Of a DNA stretch of 9,606 bases, positions 5,030 to 9,606 are shown piece by piece. Below the pieces are notes generated by a model, which made no database searches, was not told the DNA's origin, and saw only the letters and a list, made by a program, of their open reading frames with translations. Numbering within the stretch: position 1 is the stretch's first letter; each line of letters begins with the position of its first letter. A program made the translations under genes and the position numbers. This stretch comes from Nitrosomonas sp. UBA6494 (GTDB lineage: Bacteria; Pseudomonadota; Gammaproteobacteria; Burkholderiales; Nitrosomonadaceae): the NCBI GenBank assembly GCA_002435335.1, contig DJMI01000151.1, positions 21,716 through 31,321 on the forward strand, read 5' to 3'.

Positions 5030-6247
5030 ATGAAGAAAAACGATCGAATCCAAGCATTGCGCAAAGCGGCCGAGGCCATGACTCGCGGCAATTTTACCCC
5101 TGACATTCCCACCGGTGATGATGAAATCGGGCACCTGGGCAAGTCACTTAAAAAGTTATCCGATTACTTAAAAAAACAATCCGAAAGAAGCCAGTCGTTA
5201 TATCGCATTATGGTCGAGTGCAATCTGAATTTGCATTTGATCGATGTACTCAATCACATTTACGAGTCGTTCCAAGAACATTTGCCGTATGACCGGATCA
5301 GTTTGGCGCTCATTGAAAGTGGCGGCACCAAACTCAAATTGCATTGGGTACGCGCTGCCTACGATCCTTTGGAATTGAATGCCGGTCACTCAATTTCCAT
5401 TGTCGACGAGGGTTTGCAGGCACTGCTAAGTAGCGACGAAATCCGAATCTTCGACGATTTGAGCGATTATCTAAAAAAATTCCCCAACTCCGTACTTGCT
5501 CAAGCGATTACAAAAGAAGGTATTCGCGCATGCCTCGTTTGTCCTTTGGTCGCAGACGGCAAATTAATCGGCTTTGTATTTTTCTCCAATCGCAAGAAGA
5601 ATAGTTATAACGATACACACAAGGATTTACCGCTGCAAATCGCCAGTCAATTATCGGTCATTATTGAGAAAACCCAATTGTATCGCGGCATAAAACTCAA
5701 CAAACAACTGATTGCACAAAAGAAATCATTGGAGCAGCGCGTTACGCACGACGCACTGACCGGCCTGTACAATCGCCCCGCCATTTTCGATATTCTGCAC
5801 AAACAAATTCAACGCGCAAAACGCGGGGGGTTCGGTATCTCGGTCATCATGATCGATATTGATCATTTTAAAGCCATCAACGATACCTACGGCCATCTTG
5901 CAGGGGATGCCGTACTCAGCGAAATTGCCGACCGGCTTACCCAATCCGCGAGATCTCACGAATACATCGGACGCTACGGCGGCGAAGAGTTTTTGGCCAT
6001 TATTTCGCCTTATGATAAAACCGGTGCGGCAAAAGCAGCGGAACGATTTCGCCAAGCCGTTGCGTGCAAGCCGATACAAACCGATCAATCGAATATTCCG
6101 GTAACCATCAGTCTTGGTGTTGCCGCCAGCTCGGAACAAAAAACAACACTGGATGCTGATTTGCTGTTACGTCATGCCGATGAGGCACTTTATTCAGCCA
6201 AACATAAGGGTAGAAACCGAGTTGAGATTGCCGATGGCATTGGTTAA
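5030..6247 (+). CDS. Soluble HAMP-GAF-GGDEF diguanylate cyclase
   Basis: This 405-residue protein is predicted to make cyclic di-GMP from two GTP. Residues about 5-50 look like a HAMP signalling helix pair (AMTRGNF, then DDEIGHLGKSLKKL). Residues about 60-215 form a GAF-like sensor domain, and 235-400 a GGDEF domain. The cyclase motifs are intact: DALTGLYNR (241-249), metal-binding Asp276 and Asp278 in IDIDHFKAIND, and GGEEF at 317-321. The inhibitory site is RSHE (308-311) where RxxD is usual, so product inhibition may be weakened. No transmembrane segment is present, although HAMP normally follows one, so the protein is probably cytoplasmic. The ATG at 5030 follows GGATGG by 6 bases; upstream in frame there is only a stop at 5003 and no earlier ATG. 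An ATG at 5020 is in another frame. The gene stands alone, divergent from the PTS operon. Confidence 0.93.
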   Translation: MKKNDRIQALRKAAEAMTRGNFTPDIPTGDDEIGHLGKSLKKLSDYLKKQSERSQSLYRIMVECNLNLHLIDVLNHIYESFQEHLPYDRISLALIESGGTKLKLHWVRAAYDPLELNAGHSISIVDEGLQALLSSDEIRIFDDLSDYLKKFPNSVLAQAITKEGIRACLVCPLVADGKLIGFVFFSNRKKNSYNDTHKDLPLQIASQLSVIIEKTQLYRGIKLNKQLIAQKKSLEQRVTHDALTGLYNRPAIFDILHKQIQRAKRGGFGISVIMIDIDHFKAINDTYGHLAGDAVLSEIADRLTQSARSHEYIGRYGGEEFLAIISPYDKTGAAKAAERFRQAVACKPIQTDQSNIPVTISLGVAASSEQKTTLDADLLLRHADEALYSAKHKGRNRVEIADGIG

Positions 6248-6345
6248 CAACCCCCTTGTTTTGCAGCCTCCCATAGCCAGGGATATCTCCGTATCTTGCA
6301 ACAATCATCGTAATTCATCACACAAACAAGACATTAAGCTGTAGT

Positions 6346-6373
6346 TTTAGATTCTGTCCGGGCAAGCTATAAT
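6346..6373 (+). promoter_or_regulatory. Sigma-70 promoter for the dac-dat-ybeD-lipB-lipA gene run
   Basis: TTTAGA at 6346-6351 and a perfect TATAAT at 6368-6373 are separated by 16 bases. Transcription would begin near 6380, about 17 bases before the carboxypeptidase ATG. No terminator is evident in the 149 bases after the cyclase, so some read-through from that gene is also possible. Confidence 0.6.
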
Positions 6374-6396
6374 GCTTATTATTTTGGCTGACTCCT

Positions 6397-7521
6397 ATGA
6401 AGCGTTTATTCCTCATAATATTGCTATTGTGTCTTGCAGTTTCGTCGGTTTCTGCTCAGCAACAAGGTATCTCCATAGCTGCCAAAGCTTATTTACTTTC
6501 CGATTTTCAAAGCGGTCAGGTATTGGCCGGTGAAAACGCACACGAACGCATAGAACCAGCCTCTCTGACCAAATTGATGACGGCTTACGTGGTTTTCTCC
6601 GCCATTAAACAAAATCAGTTGGCCTTGGATCAGGTCGTTCCTGTATCTAACACCGCTTGGCGCATGATCGGTTCACGCATGTTTATCGAACCGAAGAAAC
6701 CGGTTACCGTCGATGAACTGATTCGCGGTATGATCGTTCAGTCCGGCAATGATGCGTGCATCGCATTGGCGGAAGCGGTCGCAGGCTCGGAAGCAGCCTT
6801 TACAAAACTGATGAATGAGCAAGCACAGCGGTTGGGGATGCAAAACACCCACTTCACCAACACAACCGGATTACCCGACCCTGAGCACTATACCACCGCG
6901 CATGATTTAACCCTGCTTGCAACGGCAATCATCCGCGAGTTTCCACAATTTTATCCGCTCTATTCGTTGAAGGAATATACCTATAACAATATTACGCAGC
7001 CCAACCGCAATCGCTTATTATGGATCGATCCGCATGTCGACGGCATGAAAACCGGATGGACAAAAACTGCGGGGTATTGCTTGATCACTTCGGCAACCCG
7101 GGATAAACGACGCTTGATTTCGGTGGTAATCGGCGCCAAATCAGCCAATGCACGTAGCGTGGAAAGTCAGCGCTTGCTAAACTACGGTTTCCAATTTTAC
7201 GATACGCTGCATTTATACAAAAAGAACGATGCGCTCACTTCCATTCCGTTATGGAAGGGCTCGCAAAGCGAATTTAAAGCAGGTTTCGACCGCGATGTCT
7301 ATTTCACACTACCCAAAGGTCAAGCGGACAAACTGAAGGCAACCATGGAATACAAACAGCCGTTGATCGCTCCGATCGAATTGGGGCAAGAAGTTGGCAC
7401 CGTCCGATTTACGCTGGAAGATAAAACGGTAGAAACCTATCCGCTGGTTGCTTTGGAAAAAGTCGAAACAGCCAACTTCCTTGGACGTGCCTGGGATAGT
7501 GTAAAATTGCTGTTTAACTGA
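6397..7521 (+). CDS. dacC: D-alanyl-D-alanine carboxypeptidase (PBP5/6 type)
   Basis: This 374-residue penicillin-binding protein removes the terminal D-alanine from peptidoglycan pentapeptides in the periplasm. A signal peptide covers residues 1-20, with cleavage expected after VSSVSA. The peptidase S11 motifs are complete: SLTK with nucleophile Ser56 and Lys59, SGN at 116-118, and KTG at 218-220. A PBP5 C-terminal beta domain follows at roughly 275-355, and the last 18 residues (from ANFLGRAWDS) form an amphipathic helix of the kind that anchors PBP5 to the outer face of the inner membrane. Length is normal for the family. I cannot tell DacA from DacC by sequence alone; dacC is the usual name in betaproteobacteria. 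It leads a run with the D-amino acid transaminase 26 bases downstream. Confidence 0.95.
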   Translation: MKRLFLIILLLCLAVSSVSAQQQGISIAAKAYLLSDFQSGQVLAGENAHERIEPASLTKLMTAYVVFSAIKQNQLALDQVVPVSNTAWRMIGSRMFIEPKKPVTVDELIRGMIVQSGNDACIALAEAVAGSEAAFTKLMNEQAQRLGMQNTHFTNTTGLPDPEHYTTAHDLTLLATAIIREFPQFYPLYSLKEYTYNNITQPNRNRLLWIDPHVDGMKTGWTKTAGYCLITSATRDKRRLISVVIGAKSANARSVESQRLLNYGFQFYDTLHLYKKNDALTSIPLWKGSQSEFKAGFDRDVYFTLPKGQADKLKATMEYKQPLIAPIELGQEVGTVRFTLEDKTVETYPLVALEKVETANFLGRAWDSVKLLFN

Positions 7522-7547
7522 TTTTTTCAATAAACCAAAAAGTTTGC

Positions 7548-8414
7548 ATGATCTATTTGAACGGTAAGTTTATGCCTATCGAGGAAGCCTGTATTCCGGT
7601 ACTCGATCGCGGTTTTATTTTCGGTGACGGCGTATATGAAGTGATTCCGGTTTACTCGCGTAAACCATTCCGGCTAGACGAACATCTTAAACGATTGCAG
7701 TATAGTTTGGACGGCATCCGGTTAAAGAATCCTTTCGACAACGATGAATGGCGACACCTGCTGGAGCAAGTCGTTGCGCAAAACGACGGCGAAGATCAAT
7801 ATATCTATCTGCACATCACACGCGGCGTTGCCAAGCGCGACCATGCTTTCCCCGTCAATGTGGCACCGACCGTTTTCATCATGAGCAATCCGCTGCTGCC
7901 GCCGCCTGCTGAAATGCTGATCAGCGGTGCAGCCGCTATTACCGCCGTCGATAACCGTTGGGCACGCTGCGATGTGAAAGCAATATCGCTACTGCCCAAT
8001 GTACTGTTACGGCAATTGGCCGTCGACGCGCAAGCCACGGAAACCATCCTGATTCGCGATGGTTTCTTGACCGAAGGCGCAGCCAGCAACATTTTCATCG
8101 TCAAGAACAACATCTTGCTGGCGCCACCGAAAAGTAATCTGATGTTACCCGGCATCACGTACGATGTCGTACTCGAATTAGCAGCCGCCGATCAAATGGC
8201 CCATGAAGTGCGGCCAATTAGCGAAACGGAAGTCCGTTTGGCCGATGAAATTTTATTGACATCGTCAACCAAAGAAATCATGCCGATCACATCGTTGGAC
8301 AAAAAACCGGTTGGCGACGGCAAACCAGGCAAATTGTTTACTCGCTTGCATGCGCTGTATCAAAACTATAAAGCCACGCGTATGCGTGGACTGACTTCCG
8401 GCACAGCCGGTTGA
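7548..8414 (+). CDS. dat: D-amino acid (D-alanine) aminotransferase
   Basis: This 288-residue cytoplasmic fold-type IV PLP enzyme interconverts D-amino acids and 2-oxo acids, typically D-alanine plus 2-oxoglutarate to pyruvate plus D-glutamate. The PLP lysine is Lys144 in CDVKAISLLPN, and Glu176 in LTEGAASNIF fits the cofactor-binding glutamate. TRGVAKRDHAFP (91-102) is the D-transaminase signature, in which Arg97 and His99 are placed to hold the substrate carboxylate; branched-chain transaminases and aminodeoxychorismate lyases of the same fold lack this pair. Length agrees with the family. Its position right after the D,D-carboxypeptidase suggests that it handles D-alanine recovered from wall turnover, or supplies D-glutamate (inference). 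No strong ribosome site precedes the ATG, as for several genes in this run. Confidence 0.93.
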   Translation: MIYLNGKFMPIEEACIPVLDRGFIFGDGVYEVIPVYSRKPFRLDEHLKRLQYSLDGIRLKNPFDNDEWRHLLEQVVAQNDGEDQYIYLHITRGVAKRDHAFPVNVAPTVFIMSNPLLPPPAEMLISGAAAITAVDNRWARCDVKAISLLPNVLLRQLAVDAQATETILIRDGFLTEGAASNIFIVKNNILLAPPKSNLMLPGITYDVVLELAAADQMAHEVRPISETEVRLADEILLTSSTKEIMPITSLDKKPVGDGKPGKLFTRLHALYQNYKATRMRGLTSGTAG

Positions 8415-8441
8415 TTTTAGCGAAACTTTGCTATTGCACCG

Positions 8442-8708
8442 ATGGCTGATCAACCTTCGCTGATTGAATATCCCTGTGATTTTCCAATCAAGATTATGGG
8501 AAAAGCTGCACAGGATTTCACGCAAACTGCACTTTCCATTGTCCAGTATCATGCACCTGATTTCGATGCCGCCACCATGTCGGTTAGAGCCAGCAAAAAC
8601 GGTACTTACTTGAGTATTACCTGCACCATTCGCGCCACATCCCGGGCGCAATTGGATGCTTTGTATCAAGAACTTTCCGATCACCCGGCTGTTGCCGTGG
8701 TACTGTAA
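8442..8708 (+). CDS. ybeD: YbeD family protein (DUF493)
   Basis: An 88-residue soluble protein whose sequence (SLIEYPCDFPIKIMG near the start, LDALYQELSDHPAVAVVL at the end) matches the YbeD/DUF493 family. The Escherichia coli homologue has an ACT-like fold resembling amino acid-binding regulatory domains and also lies next to lipB; its function is unknown, though a link with lipoate metabolism is often suggested from the neighbourhood. Here it sits 27 bases after the transaminase and 6 bases before lipB, so it is probably cotranscribed with both. No catalytic residues are apparent. Confidence 0.9.
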   Translation: MADQPSLIEYPCDFPIKIMGKAAQDFTQTALSIVQYHAPDFDAATMSVRASKNGTYLSITCTIRATSRAQLDALYQELSDHPAVAVVL

Positions 8709-8714
8709 TTTTCC

Positions 8715-9356
8715 ATGTCGCAATCGCAGTGCCTTATCGTTAGAACTATGGAATTATCGGATTACCGGACAACCTGGCAGGCGATGAAAGATTTCACTGA
8801 TTCAAGAACCGAACAAACCGCCGACGAAATCTGGCTATTGCAGCATCCCCCAGTATTTACCCAAGGCATCGCAGGTAAAGCGGAGCATTTGCTGTGCAGT
8901 CACGATATTGATGTCATCAAAACCGACCGCGGCGGACAAATCACCTATCACGGCCCGGGGCAAATCATCGCTTATCTGCTGCTCGACCTGCGCCGGTTGA
9001 AGCTCGGCGTGCGCGAGCTGGTCAGCCACATGGAAAATGCGGTAATCGGCTTATTGCATAACTACCGTGTTGAAGCCGAAGCACGCCACGACGCTCCCGG
9101 TGTTTATGTCAATGGCGCCAAAATTGCTTCTTTGGGTATTAAAATCAAGCGACAGTGCTGCTATCACGGCATAGCGCTCAATGTCGACATGGATTTAACG
9201 CCATTCTCGTATATCAATCCCTGCGGCTACAGAGGACTGCAAGTCACGCAAACCAAAGACTTGGGTATTGCCGACGACTTGGATACACTGGCTTCCAAAT
9301 TGGCCGATCATTTGCAACAACAACTTCTTAACCGATCAACGACTCAAACATCATGA
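8715..9356 (+). CDS. lipB: Octanoyltransferase LipB
   Basis: This 213-residue cytoplasmic enzyme moves the octanoyl group from acyl carrier protein to a lysine on lipoate-dependent enzyme subunits, the first step of lipoate synthesis. The signature RGGQITYHGPGQ is at 72-83, the active lysine is Lys136 in GAKIASLG, and the thioester-forming cysteine is Cys170 in NPCGYRGL. Length is normal. A second in-frame ATG (residue 12) is possible, but the residues before it (CLIVRTMELSDY) resemble the usual LipB N-terminus, so the first ATG is kept. The stop overlaps the lipA start in an ATGA at 9353-9356, which couples the two steps of the pathway. Confidence 0.96.
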   Translation: MSQSQCLIVRTMELSDYRTTWQAMKDFTDSRTEQTADEIWLLQHPPVFTQGIAGKAEHLLCSHDIDVIKTDRGGQITYHGPGQIIAYLLLDLRRLKLGVRELVSHMENAVIGLLHNYRVEAEARHDAPGVYVNGAKIASLGIKIKRQCCYHGIALNVDMDLTPFSYINPCGYRGLQVTQTKDLGIADDLDTLASKLADHLQQQLLNRSTTQTS

Positions 9357-9606
9357 CCACCGATACCCGTCAGAAAGGCGCCGACAAAACCGCGCGCAAT
9401 CCCGTCAAAATCGCACCGCAATCACGTAACGACCTGCTGCGCAAACCGTCGTGGATACGCGTTCGCTCACCAAACAGTGAAAATTATTACGAAGTCAAAC
9501 GCTTGCTGCGTGAACACAAACTGCATACCGTCTGCGAAGAAGCGTCCTGCCCGAATATCGGCGAATGCTTCGGCAAAGGCACCGCCACGTTCATGATCCT
9601 CGGCGA
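9353..9606 (+). CDS. lipA: Lipoyl synthase LipA, N-terminal part (cut by window edge)
   Basis: The first 84 codons of a gene that continues past the window. LipA is a radical SAM enzyme that inserts two sulfurs into the octanoyl chain placed by LipB. The visible portion contains RKPSWIRVR and the auxiliary cluster motif CEEASCPNIGEC, with Cys61, Cys66 and Cys72 binding the [4Fe-4S] cluster that is sacrificed as a sulfur source. The following FGKGTATFMILG leads toward the radical SAM CxxxCxxC motif, which lies beyond the edge. The ATG overlaps the lipB stop by 4 bases. Confidence 0.96.
   Translation, partial: MTTDTRQKGADKTARNPVKIAPQSRNDLLRKPSWIRVRSPNSENYYEVKRLLREHKLHTVCEEASCPNIGECFGKGTATFMILG

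Noticed and set aside
5726..6139. Minus-strand open frame of 137 codons opposite the GGDEF domain
   Set aside because: It is antisense to conserved catalytic motifs and has no domain signature.
6246..6262. AACAA-CCCCC-TTGTT after the cyclase as a terminator
   Set aside because: Only five weak base pairs and no proper T tract; not a credible rho-independent terminator.
8265..8723. Minus-strand open frame of 152 codons opposite dat/ybeD
   Set aside because: It spans two genes and their spacer on the wrong strand and resembles no protein family.

Overview
The window looks like ordinary chromosome from a betaproteobacterium, most likely an ammonia oxidiser of the Nitrosomonas type. The evidence is the gene order (metX-metW, EIIA-ptsH-ptsI, dac-dat-ybeD-lipB-lipA), an exosortase-type PEP-CTERM protein, moderate base composition with AT-rich spacers, and a PTS that shows only its phosphorelay proteins. 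The genus is an inference from context; no rRNA or other marker is present.

Layout. On the minus strand at the left edge, metX (homoserine O-acyltransferase) is followed closely by the start of metW, which runs off the window. After a 343-345 bp spacer, a plus-strand gene encodes a small secreted PEP-CTERM protein. A bidirectional hairpin terminator separates it from a convergent minus-strand operon: a mannose/fructose-family EIIA protein, HPr (ptsH) and Enzyme I (ptsI), with overlapping reading frames. A 373 bp AT-rich divergent region follows, holding the likely PTS promoter, an Fnr-like palindrome and a 74 bp imperfect inverted repeat. It leads into a plus-strand HAMP-GAF-GGDEF diguanylate cyclase. 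Next is a run of plus-strand genes: a PBP5-type D,D-carboxypeptidase, a D-amino acid transaminase, a YbeD/DUF493 protein, lipB, and the first 84 codons of lipA, cut by the window end.

How the genes work together. MetX/MetW serve methionine synthesis. EI-HPr-EIIA form a phosphorelay with no EIIB or EIIC in view, so it probably has a regulatory role. The carboxypeptidase releases D-alanine outside the cytoplasm, and the transaminase next door could consume D-alanine that is taken up. LipB and LipA together make the lipoyl cofactor.

I see no phage, integrase, CRISPR array, toxin-antitoxin pair, tRNA or rRNA, and no clear new system. The items most worth a second look are the 74 bp inverted repeat directly before the cyclase and a related 21 bp sequence upstream of metX, the soluble HAMP-first cyclase with an altered I-site, and the lone PEP-CTERM protein.
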